This document shows, piece by piece, positions 8,216-15,636 of a stretch of DNA of 64,000 bases. The notes below the pieces were generated by a model, which saw only the letters and a list, made by a program, of their open reading frames with translations, searched no databases and had not been told where the DNA came from. The DNA is from an uncultured Glaciecola sp. (GTDB taxonomy: Bacteria > Pseudomonadota > Gammaproteobacteria > Enterobacterales > Alteromonadaceae), in NCBI GenBank assembly GCA_937125395.1, contig CAKZLI010000007.1:1-64000 (forward strand), given 5' to 3'. The position numbers and the translations under genes are program-made. Position 1 is the stretch's first letter; each line of letters begins with the position of its first letter.

Positions 8216-9699
8216 ATATAAAGATTGGTTGGAAACACTCAGCATGGAAGAGCTGGAAGTTCAATTGAAGATAGAAGATGACACAGAATCTCGACAAGAT
8301 AACTTGCAGATGGGCTACAAAATCCTTATATAGCATGAGGCTTCATATGGTAACATATGTCGAAAACTTCGTGAATTCAGGAGAACCCATTCAAGGATTG
8401 AGGGGTAATCTCTGAGCCAAGACTGCATTGCAGTAAGGTGCAACGACTATCGAAAGGGCTGAGATATGCACTTAGTAGAGTAGAGGGTCTAGTGAACCTC
8501 AAAGCGCGAAGCGGCTTATAATTGAGTCGATGATATAGTCTGAACATGTCGTAAGACATAACAGTTGACGGCATCTGTCAACGGCTGACACTAACGAGTC
8601 AGTGAACAATCAGCATGACAGCGGAGCTGTTACTTAGATGAATGCTGGTTATGGTGCAATCTCTAACCGTTGGTTCCGTGATTACTTCGATATTCGTATC
8701 GCTGCAAGTATCACAGCAACAGGCCGTATGATTAACAAGTGGAATATTCACCATGTTAACAAACAGCTTAACGATCAACTAGAAACCGATAACTTCGACT
8801 ATGCGTTCTACGGAGATACCGATTCCAACTACATCACCATGAAGAATCTAGTAGACCAGAAAGGTTGGACTGACCTTCCTACTGATGACATAGTACATAA
8901 CCTCGATGAGTGGTATAAAGAGAACCTTGACCCTACTATCGACGAATATGCACAAGATATGTGTGACTTGATGAACGGCTATGAACAGAAGATGGTTTGG
9001 TCGCGTGAGGTTATCGCTCAATCTGCTGTATGGCAAGCACCTAAGCTGTATATCATGGCGGTAAACAACTCGGAAGGGGTCGCATACGCCACACCGAAAG
9101 TTAAAATCATGGGTGTTGCTGCTCGTAAGTCAAGCTTCCCTCAATGGTGTCGTGACCGTATGGCAGCATGTTATAAAACCGTACTACTCGGCACTGAAGA
9201 AGAGCTTCAGGATCAGGTGAAGCAAATTGGTATGGATTATATGAACCTCAGCGTCGAGGAGATTGCTGGTGCATCCAGTGTGTCCAATATTCACAAATAT
9301 ACGAATGATGTTGGGATGCCTATTAAGGGGGCTCCATATAACTCCAAAGCGTCAATCCTGTACAACAATGCATGTGATAAGAAAGGCTTACACGACGAAG
9401 AGCGTATAAACGAAGGTGATAAAATGGTAATGGCTAAACTGATAGAGGGCAATCCACTACAGTATGGCTATATCGCATTCCCAACGTTCCTTCCGCCTGA
9501 GCTTGGTTTACATGACTGGATTGACTATAAAGGTACATATGAGAAGATGTTCCTTCATCCAATGGACTTAATCCTTGAGCCTCGCGGTTGGGAATCTAAA
9601 AAGCGTGTCAAGCTCTTTGACTCTAAACCTAAAGGACATGCTCAGGGTAAGAAAGTTGCACCTAAGAACGTTGAAGTTAAAACACGGAAGCTGTTCTAG
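8202..9699 (+). CDS. 43: DNA polymerase family B, C-terminal part (gp43B), spliced
   Basis: The coding parts are 8202-8327 and 8638-9699, about 395 aa after splicing. Exon 1 (MKESEYKDWLETLSMEELE to QMGYKIL) resembles the T4 segment before motif B; exon 2 begins MNAGYGAISNRWF (motif B) and contains motif C, YGDTDSNY. Joining after CTT at 8327 gives KIL-MNAGYG, matching T4 KILINSLYG. A G-rich ribosome site (AGGGGTGGG) precedes ATG 8202 inside the endonuclease gene. The protein ends KTRKLF, a tail shared with the gp33-like protein and the protein at 60023, perhaps for sliding-clamp binding. Confidence 0.88.
8328..8637 (+). ncRNA. ORF-less group I intron in the polymerase gene
   Basis: The 310-nt insert interrupts motif B. 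The 5' exon end CCTT can pair with GAGG at 8337-8340 inside the intron, putting the usual U-G wobble at the splice site (T8327). The intron ends in G at 8637. Internal segments such as CAACGACTATC and GATGATATAGTCTGAAC look like the group I P7/guanosine-site core. Splicing restores an open polymerase frame. No endonuclease is encoded inside, so it depends on self-splicing and perhaps on another enzyme for mobility. Confidence 0.85.
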
Positions 9700-9756
9700 T
9701 ATTATCCGAACCCTCATGCAATAATGAGGGTTCGTTTTCAAGAACAGGTACATATT

Positions 9757-10347
9757 ATGAAGAAAATTATCGCGGTCGATTTTGACCTAACCTTCGCCGA
9801 CACACTAACGCCATGGTTTGAATATTGCAGTGGTAGTTCTGGAAGTTGGCTTAAAATGGAAGATGTGCCTGACTCCATTGGTGATTTAGTGCCTTGGTTC
9901 GAGTCTCAGGGCGCGGTTAATCCTTTTAGTTACTGGACGCAATCAGATCTATGTGATTATATCAAACCAATGGAAAATGCTGTAAACGTACTGAATGAGT
10001 GTATCGATAACGGATATATGGTTATATTCATCACCCACTGTGTTCCGGAACATGAAGCTTCCAAGCGACGCTTTGTGGAGAAGTGGCTACCTCGCCATTC
10101 AGCGTTCATCAGTACTAAGGATAAGCATTTCGTTGAGTTTGATGTCTTAATCGACGATAATTATAAGGTGACTCGTAAGTGTAATGAGGTGTTCAAGCAT
10201 ACCATAACACCTACAACGCCTAATTTCTTCAGAATTAACGTGCATGGTTTCAACTATAACCTTCCAGCAGACAATGAATACGGTCAGTTCTGGAATAATG
10301 TGTCTGCTAAGTTTATTATGAGAGTAGCAGATAAACGAGGAATCTAA
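9757..10347 (+). CDS. HAD-family 5'-nucleotidase-like protein
   Basis: The 196-aa protein shows HAD motifs: I (VDFDLTFADTL), II (VIFITHC) and IV (FDVLIDDN). This pattern resembles the deoxyribonucleotidase branch that removes phosphate from nucleoside monophosphates. The ATG at 9757 is chosen because motif I must lie near the N-terminus; upstream codons lie in the leader after the polymerase. It may tune nucleotide pools. The substrate cannot be told from sequence. Confidence 0.7.
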   Translation: MKKIIAVDFDLTFADTLTPWFEYCSGSSGSWLKMEDVPDSIGDLVPWFESQGAVNPFSYWTQSDLCDYIKPMENAVNVLNECIDNGYMVIFITHCVPEHEASKRRFVEKWLPRHSAFISTKDKHFVEFDVLIDDNYKVTRKCNEVFKHTITPTTPNFFRINVHGFNYNLPADNEYGQFWNNVSAKFIMRVADKRGI

Positions 10348-10580
10348 TGAGCTTAAGAGCATCATTCAAGGCCATTCAATTGGAGTCAACTCCATATAAG
10401 GCCGCAAACAAATTTCAAGATTTAATGAACCGTGATGGTGTAACAGCAACGGAACCGCAGAAAGTCGACAAGGATGTATATCGTGTTGCGCTTACTGTGG
10501 ATACAACTGGCGTAAGAACGGTTTATCAAATTAAGCGTGGCGCTGATAATTACATTATCACTCACATTCAAAATGCTTAG
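10347..10580 (+). CDS. Hypothetical protein, 77 aa
   Basis: The start overlaps the upstream stop by one base (TAATG), indicating translational coupling. The product is small and mostly polar, with a basic N-terminal helix and a beta-rich second half (VYRVALTVD, VRTVYQIKRG). I recognise no domain. Confidence 0.6.
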   Translation: MSLRASFKAIQLESTPYKAANKFQDLMNRDGVTATEPQKVDKDVYRVALTVDTTGVRTVYQIKRGADNYIITHIQNA

Positions 10581-10588
10581 GAGCAACA

Positions 10589-11014
10589 ATGAACATCGAT
10601 ATTAAAAGTATAGCATCATTACTGGAAGACAAGTTTACAACACATGTCAGTAAATTGGTCGAAGAAATTTTAACCCAAGATCCAAACGTTGAAGTCGAAT
10701 ACGATGGTCGAGGCGGTGTGCTGTCACTTGGACGTTGTGGTGTGATGGTTGACATTGAAGGTCGTCTTGATAATGTCACCATTATGGTAGAGAAGACAGC
10801 AGTCGAGAAAACAATATTCGACTGTTCTAAAATCTCACGCTTCATTGCTAAGTTGGAGCAAGATCAGCTGGCATATAATGTGGCTACTGAGAATGGTTGG
10901 TTTAAGGTTAAATTCGAAACCAACTTCGCTCGCGTAACCGCAAACGATCCTCGCGAGATTGTACTTTATGCGCTTAACCTAAAACCAGAGGTAGAGAAAA
11001 GTGGCCGCAAATAA
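10589..11014 (+). CDS. Hypothetical protein, 141 aa
   Basis: Starts eight bases after the previous gene behind AGGAGCAAC. The acidic N-terminal region is helical (IASLLEDKFTTHVSKLVEEIL), then beta-rich segments follow. Its end overlaps the GTG start of the P-loop protein by 14 bases, so the three small genes form one operon. No family recognised. Confidence 0.6.
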   Translation: MNIDIKSIASLLEDKFTTHVSKLVEEILTQDPNVEVEYDGRGGVLSLGRCGVMVDIEGRLDNVTIMVEKTAVEKTIFDCSKISRFIAKLEQDQLAYNVATENGWFKVKFETNFARVTANDPREIVLYALNLKPEVEKSGRK

Positions 11015-11795
11015 TTCAAAACTTGTTGTGGTTAAAGGTACTTCGGCAACCGGAAAAGGCACTCGTGTCGTTCAGTTACTCAAGTTTCTGCAATCGAAAC
11101 ATAAAAGCAAAAACGCACAATGGGATCATAAAGGCCGTAAGCGTCAGCTTGGTGTCGAATTTCCGGAGCTTAAAATCATTTTCATTGGTATGATGACAGT
11201 GTCCAATAAGTCAGGTTTAACTAGCTGGACTTCAATGGATTACATTCACTCAACACTCATGAAAGTTAATCTGGTTCCTGATGTATTACGACCATGGTTT
11301 GATGCTGGTTATACCATCATTTGTGAAGGTGAGCCGATGATGCAGTCTAACCGATGGCGTCCGGAGTTCCTTAGTAATGAATTTGGCTGTGAAGATTTCT
11401 TCTTCCAGTATTATTACTACAACGGTGATCGTAAGCCTTATGATGCTCGTATTGTTGGTCGAAGTGGTGAAGTTGCTGGAGAGGCTGGTTGGCTTCGAGA
11501 GCGTACTTACAAACAGGAATACGACAAGATCCGTATCGAAATGGAAACCAACGGTCATGGCCTTGCGAGTAACAGCAGCGATAAGAAAGGCAACTTCGCT
11601 GAATTCTATACCAATAAGTCTATGGCTCACATCAACCTGTTTGATGAGCCGTTAAGAGAGTTTGGTATTAAGGTGTTGTTGTGGTTAGGTATGTCAAGTA
11701 TGGAAGGTGACTTCTTACAGTTCGTAGACAAGAAACCTATGCTGCGTGACATTAACGGTAACGACCCTTTGGCAACCGTTCGTAAACTTTGGTAA
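11001..11795 (+). CDS. P-loop kinase-like protein
   Basis: The 264-aa product begins with a beta strand and Walker A loop (LVVVKGTSATGKGTR, residues about 8-22), typical of nucleotide or polynucleotide kinases. A strand ending in ICEGEP may supply a Walker B-like acidic residue. Later there are Arg-rich segments (RIVGR, WLRERTYKQEY) as in kinase lids. It starts at GTG 11001 inside the previous gene. Substrate unknown; a phage nucleotide kinase is plausible. Confidence 0.6.
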   Translation: MAANNSKLVVVKGTSATGKGTRVVQLLKFLQSKHKSKNAQWDHKGRKRQLGVEFPELKIIFIGMMTVSNKSGLTSWTSMDYIHSTLMKVNLVPDVLRPWFDAGYTIICEGEPMMQSNRWRPEFLSNEFGCEDFFFQYYYYNGDRKPYDARIVGRSGEVAGEAGWLRERTYKQEYDKIRIEMETNGHGLASNSSDKKGNFAEFYTNKSMAHINLFDEPLREFGIKVLLWLGMSSMEGDFLQFVDKKPMLRDINGNDPLATVRKLW

Positions 11796-11803
11796 AATAA
11801 TCT

Positions 11804-11833
11804 GACTCCGTTCTTTACATTTCGGGGTCTTTT
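11804..11833 (+). terminator. Probable terminator
   Basis: GACTCCG pairs with CGGGGTC (one T-G pair) across a 12-base loop, followed by TTTT. It is weaker than the other terminators in the window. Confidence 0.5.
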
Positions 11834-11875
11834 GTGATAATAAGTTTATCATTAATCCTACATTAGGAAATTATC

Positions 11876-12322
11876 ATGTTAGAATTCGGTAAAGCTCTAG
11901 AAGAATTAGTAGAGAAGCGTAAGGGAATGAAGCGTGGGGAAACTCTAACGCCGACTATCATTACACCAACACCATCTGGTAAAAGTTCATACTTTCTAAG
12001 TATGTTAGCCGATGCCTCCGCCAAAATGGAAAATGTTCTTGTCGTGCATCCCGAATTTCCTTTCTCTGAACTTGAAGACATCGAACGTGGCATCACAATA
12101 GGTGGCATGAACGTCATTGGAGCTGGTCGCAATTTAGGTAAAAGTCACATGAGTCAAGTGTATCATGACTACGTTAAGGAAGAAATCAAAAAGGGTATGG
12201 AACTACAAGATGAGTGGATTGCTCGTGGCGTATACCATCCTCACTTCAAGCTATCAGAAGATGATATGCTAAGAATTAAGTTCGGTTTCCATCGACCTAC
12301 AGAGAATGTTCTATGGTATTGA
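11876..12322 (+). CDS. P-loop protein, possibly truncated
   Basis: The 148-aa protein contains a Walker A-like loop (IGAGRNLGKSH, about residues 82-92) unusually close to the C-terminus, with only about 55 residues after it. The stop codon lies inside a 23-bp direct repeat shared with the next gene, so the present C-terminus (VLWY) may be the product of a rearrangement. No Walker B is evident. ATG follows AGGAAATT. Function unknown. Confidence 0.55.
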   Translation: MLEFGKALEELVEKRKGMKRGETLTPTIITPTPSGKSSYFLSMLADASAKMENVLVVHPEFPFSELEDIERGITIGGMNVIGAGRNLGKSHMSQVYHDYVKEEIKKGMELQDEWIARGVYHPHFKLSEDDMLRIKFGFHRPTENVLWY

Positions 12323-12405
12323 CCATATCAACGTAATGTCACATACAGGAATTGCCTCTTATGACGTTTAAACCCGAAAATGATGGTATTGACCATATCA
12401 ACGTA
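12313..12405 (+). repeat. Pair of 23-bp perfect direct repeats
   Basis: ATGGTATTGACCATATCAAC plus GTA occurs at 12313-12335 and again at 12383-12405, 70 bp apart. The first copy holds the stop of the P-loop gene; the second encodes DGIDHINV of the gp30.3-like protein. This looks like the footprint of a local duplication. Confidence 0.8.
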
Positions 12406-12936
12406 TACAGTTTAGGTAAAACCAATCTTGGAGCTAAACTGTCCAACTTCTACAAACATACTATTGTATTAACTAGCGACGATATAGATGCTGCCATTGA
12501 ACGTAAAGGACATTATCCCGAGCGTACTGAATTCGAATCAATCGAAGGATTATGGTATTGGTTGCAGTTGTATAATCCGTCTAAGCCCGACAACAGAGGT
12601 TATAATACTGAAGTTAATGAACTATGTCATCTGTCGTTTGCAAAGGCTAAAAGACATGGTAAGACTCTGCGTACTCGGTTCCTGCATCGTCTACCTGAAG
12701 ACGGACATCTGGATGAGACAGAATTCCGCATGATTATCATGACAGCCATGACACTACGTATAATCACTGACCCAGTAACAGCTATAGAATTAGCCGAAAG
12801 TACATTACCTTTGGATCATTACTATGTCAATAAAGGTGTTCGTAAGGATGCTGGTCACAGATGGGTTATTGATTTTTGGGAGGAGTTACGTAATGAAGCC
12901 AAAAAGTCTATCAGAACGTTTACTTCGCCTGAATAA
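12361..12936 (+). CDS. 30.3: T4 gp30.3-like protein (NADAR-like)
   Basis: The 191-aa product begins MTFKPENDGIDHINVYSLGKT and continues LSNF then FESIEGLWYWL, closely like the T4 gp30.3 family. It ends with the family's LPLDHYYV and WVIDFWEELR. The family has features of NADAR proteins acting on ADP-ribosyl or related glycosidic bonds, but the T4 protein's role is not firmly known. ATG 12361 follows AGGAATT. Confidence 0.7.
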   Translation: MTFKPENDGIDHINVYSLGKTNLGAKLSNFYKHTIVLTSDDIDAAIERKGHYPERTEFESIEGLWYWLQLYNPSKPDNRGYNTEVNELCHLSFAKAKRHGKTLRTRFLHRLPEDGHLDETEFRMIIMTAMTLRIITDPVTAIELAESTLPLDHYYVNKGVRKDAGHRWVIDFWEELRNEAKKSIRTFTSPE

Positions 12937-13261
12937 CGGTTCATGCAGAACAAAGTCATACATTCGAAGAAAGTATATTCTTTGTATAGGTGATTTGCAG
13001 AAGGAAATGATTACAGGTAGTTTAAAAAACCTAGCCAATGGTAAGACACCACATATAGTAATTAATATGTGTAATGGCAAACGTGTCAGTATTGTGTACT
13101 TCCATAAGCGTCAGGAATGGCAAGTATTTGATAATTATGGAGTTGCCAAGTGCATTCAGAATATTTGGATATTCAAAGCGCATCAGCACGTAATTAGATT
13201 CCTTTTAAGCGGCCTTGATGACTACAGCAAGGTCTTAAACCACAGAACTAGGGTAACGTAA
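12893..13261 (+). CDS. Hypothetical protein, 122 aa
   Basis: I chose ATG 12893, behind a strong GGAGGAG site; it overlaps the preceding gene by 44 bases. The product is basic (SERLLRLNNGSCRTKSYIRRKY) and then has alternating strands and helices. No domain recognised. Its stop overlaps the next start (TAATG). Confidence 0.55.
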   Translation: MKPKSLSERLLRLNNGSCRTKSYIRRKYILCIGDLQKEMITGSLKNLANGKTPHIVINMCNGKRVSIVYFHKRQEWQVFDNYGVAKCIQNIWIFKAHQHVIRFLLSGLDDYSKVLNHRTRVT

Positions 13262-13680
13262 TGAACAATCGTCATAATATATTATTGAGTCTTGCAGCTG
13301 GATATGAGAATATCGCCAAACTGACTCGTGAACTGGTCGAAGAAGAATCAAAAGGTGATATCGATATTATTGGTATACCTGTGGTTCGTGAGGACATTCC
13401 GGAAGGTGATGATCTTATGCGTGACTTAGTTTGGAGTGACAACGATGAAGGTGAAGTTACGGTCAAAATTTACATCACAAGCTGTATAGGTGAATGGGAA
13501 AGAAAGCGTCCTGAACATGCACTGTATTATATGGTCTATCGCGTAACTATCGCCGATCCAGATGAAGTACAGAACAGTATTGAAGTACAGATTGACAATG
13601 AGGTCTCTGGTATCATTAACGACCCTGATTGGATGTCTACGTGGAATAAGTGTGTTGAAGGTGCAAGTTTAACCAAATAA
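13261..13680 (+). CDS. Acidic hypothetical protein, 139 aa
   Basis: Coupled to the previous gene by a one-base TAATG overlap. It has an acidic patch (VEEESKGDIDI, then PEGDD) and a likely beta-sheet core (GEVTVKIYITSCIG, ALYYMVYRVTI). No family recognised. Confidence 0.6.
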   Translation: MNNRHNILLSLAAGYENIAKLTRELVEEESKGDIDIIGIPVVREDIPEGDDLMRDLVWSDNDEGEVTVKIYITSCIGEWERKRPEHALYYMVYRVTIADPDEVQNSIEVQIDNEVSGIINDPDWMSTWNKCVEGASLTK

Positions 13681-13810
13681 ATTTTGTAATAGTTTTAACA
13701 AGCCTAAGAAGTGGGGGTTATTTTCCACTTCAAACAAGCTACACTGGCAACGTTGCCTTGACCTACTGAGTAAAGTGGTGTTAAGTTGTCAATAGCAAGA
13801 GGAAGAAAGC
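13681..13810 (+). promoter_or_regulatory. Intergenic region before phoH
   Basis: This 130-bp gap holds a six-bp stem (AAGTGG 13709-13714 with CCACTT 13725-13730) without a T tail, then TTGACC with TTAAGT 17 bases further on as a possible promoter. Nothing else is visible. Confidence 0.3.
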
Positions 13811-14647
13811 ATGTCTGAATCAAAGAACTCACGTGAACTGCATCCTAATCGCAATAATAGAAAGGGAGCTCGTAAGTCTGACCGTAAGCATGGTGAAGCG
13901 GCTCAAGCGGCTGAATTCAACAAGTTCGAGAAAGGTGAATTTAAATTCGAACCGTTCTTACCTAAAACCGAAAACCAGTCTGAACTTTATTATCAAGGTT
14001 TGGAAGCCAATATGGTTATCGCGATTGGTCCAGCTGGTACTGGTAAGTCTATCTGTGAAGCAGCAGCCGCCGCTAAACTTATTGCAGATAAGCATATCGA
14101 ACAGATTATCCTAACCCGTAATCCGTTACCTACAGGTCGCTCAACAGGATTCAATCCGGGGACTGCCGAAGAGAAACTGCTACCGTGGTTAGCTCCGATC
14201 ATGTCTAATCTGAAAAAGGTTATGAAGACTGATAAAGGTAATGATGGTTTCTTCTCATACTTGTGTGAGAAACGTGCTATTAAAATGCTTGAGTTAGAAT
14301 CAGTGAAAGGTAGCTCGTTCGATGATGCGTTTATCATCGTGGAAGAGTGTCAGGAAATGGAGATGGAATCTCTAAAGAATCTGTCGACACGTACTGGTGA
14401 GAATACAACTATCGTATTGAACGGTGATATCGCTCAGGGTAATAGCAAGTTACGTACTGGAGACTTCGACCGTTTTGTTGAAGCTATTCGTAAGAATAAC
14501 GCTAAGATTCGCGCTAAGGTTGACAACGGCGATCGCATCGAAGATTGGGAGCAATACATTCCTATCATCGAGTTCACTAAAGAAGACTGCGTTCGTTCTG
14601 GTTTGTGTCGTCAAATGCTTGAAATATTCGAAGAGCATAACCTGTAA
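13811..14647 (+). CDS. phoH: PhoH-like ATPase
   Basis: The 278-aa protein has Walker A (IAIGPAGTGKSICEAAAA, about residues 71-88), LTRNPLPTGRSTGFNPG as in PhoH, and Walker B IIVEECQEM followed by NLSTRTGENTTIVLNGDIAQ. PhoH proteins are ATPases, often linked to RNA metabolism, and are frequent in marine T4-like phages; their role in infection is unsettled. ATG follows AGGAAG. A bidirectional terminator follows. Confidence 0.9.
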   Translation: MSESKNSRELHPNRNNRKGARKSDRKHGEAAQAAEFNKFEKGEFKFEPFLPKTENQSELYYQGLEANMVIAIGPAGTGKSICEAAAAAKLIADKHIEQIILTRNPLPTGRSTGFNPGTAEEKLLPWLAPIMSNLKKVMKTDKGNDGFFSYLCEKRAIKMLELESVKGSSFDDAFIIVEECQEMEMESLKNLSTRTGENTTIVLNGDIAQGNSKLRTGDFDRFVEAIRKNNAKIRAKVDNGDRIEDWEQYIPIIEFTKEDCVRSGLCRQMLEIFEEHNL

Positions 14648-14658
14648 ATAGTCAATCA

Positions 14659-14688
14659 AAAGACCCTTGGCCGAAGCTAAGGGTCTTT
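14659..14688. terminator. Bidirectional terminator
   Basis: AAAGACCCTT pairs with AAGGGTCTTT between the convergent phoH (+) and structural (-) genes. Confidence 0.85.
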
Positions 14689-14693
14689 GTTTA

Positions 14694-14813
14694 TTATTTA
14701 AGAAGTAGGTCTAACTGAGCTTGTATTTTGTCAACCTTTCGGCGATTGCAAGCCATTTCGATTATCATAATGTGGTCATAACTCACACTAAGCAATCCAT
14801 TCTCATCAGCCCC
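14694..14813 (-). other. Out-of-frame continuation of the structural gene
   Basis: Read on the minus strand, this segment encodes GADENGLLSVSYDHIMIIEM and ends RRKVDKIQAQLDLLLK, a natural protein C-terminus with no good start of its own. It would join the gene at 14806-15105 if one G were added in each of two G runs (complement of 14840-14842 and of 14810-14813). A sequencing error or a real frameshift is likely. Confidence 0.55.
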
Positions 14814-15105
14814 ACAACATCCCAGTCCTTCCAGTTAATCCCAATGCATCCATGCCGTTACCCATGCGAAATGCAACCGCGTTAATACCGTTAGATATTC
14901 TAAAGTTGTCGCCGAGATAAACACTTGATGGACCAGTTGTTAATGAGCCTGATGTTCTAAGGTCTCTACCGTCAACAATCAAACCAGAATCAGCAACACT
15001 GCCATCGGCCTGATCATAAGGGACATGACCTTCAGGAATGTGATAGAAGTCTACTGTAGCTCCAGTTCCTCCTACACTCACAGGATTTCTCAATATAATA
15101 GCCAT
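14806..15105 (-). CDS. Virion/tail-type protein, C-terminus apparently frameshifted
   Basis: The frame starts at ATG 15105 (MAIILRNPVSVGGTGATV) behind AGAGG and ends after GMLWG, 99 aa. The Gly-, Ser- and Asp-rich beta pattern (SGLIVDGRDLRTSGSLTTG) suggests a fibre or neck protein; this is inference. The last 12 residues look unnatural, while two other frames supply GINWKDWDVV and then ADENGLLSVSYDH. The true protein probably ends at 14694, about 136 residues long. Confidence 0.55.
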   Translation of the reverse strand: MAIILRNPVSVGGTGATVDFYHIPEGHVPYDQADGSVADSGLIVDGRDLRTSGSLTTGPSSVYLGDNFRISNGINAVAFRMGNGMDALGLTGRTGMLWG

Positions 15106-15113
15106 ATCAACCT

Positions 15114-15455
15114 CTAGTTGGATGACGCCACAACCTGAATCCATAGTTCTGTATTAGCCTGTAAGTTCGTTAATGTGAAACGGTAATCACCGTCTCCAAG
15201 CAAGTTACTTGCAACAGCAGTTGCCGCTGGGTCGTCCAAAGCTATCGGAGCTCCAGTAACAGGTTCCCATAAATCAAAACCGTCTTGGAATCGTTTATGG
15301 ATGATTAATGTTGGTGAACCAGTTAATGTATTAGGAGCTATTTGAGCTGGTTCGGCTCCGGTATTGTCGATTACAAGCCAGCTGATCAACAAGGACATAC
15401 CATGACGCCCTAATGTCTCAATAATAGGTTGGTCTCCACTTTGCATTACATACAT
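15114..15455 (-). CDS. Hypothetical structural-type protein, 113 aa
   Basis: Starts at ATG 15455 (MYVMQSGDQ) behind AGAGG and lies just before the preceding minus-strand gene. Mostly beta, with a hydrophobic strand (MSLLISWLVIDN) and an immunoglobulin-like finish (YRFTLTNLQANTELWIQVVA). Probably part of the virion, judged from composition and neighbour. No family recognised. Confidence 0.55.
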   Translation of the reverse strand: MYVMQSGDQPIIETLGRHGMSLLISWLVIDNTGAEPAQIAPNTLTGSPTLIIHKRFQDGFDLWEPVTGAPIALDDPAATAVASNLLGDGDYRFTLTNLQANTELWIQVVASSN

Positions 15456-15571
15456 ATCGTTACCTCTTTATTTCTTACACCACATGACTGAAACTACAGC
15501 CCTAAAATATTATTTATCGCAAGACAAAGAGACTTTTGAGATCACTATTTAGTGGTCGTAAAATTGCGCTC

Positions 15572-15600
15572 TTGTTCGGCGACGGTCACGGCTATATAAT
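15572..15600 (+). promoter_or_regulatory. Sigma-70-like promoter before nrdA
   Basis: TTGTTC (15572-15577) is followed after exactly 17 bases by TATAAT (15595-15600), about 36 bp before the nrdA ATG. A small dyad (GATCACT with AGTGGTC, 15540-15557) lies upstream and could be an operator. Confidence 0.6.
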
Positions 15601-15636
15601 TGAACCCAGTAATATTAATTCACCTAGGAGACGTAA

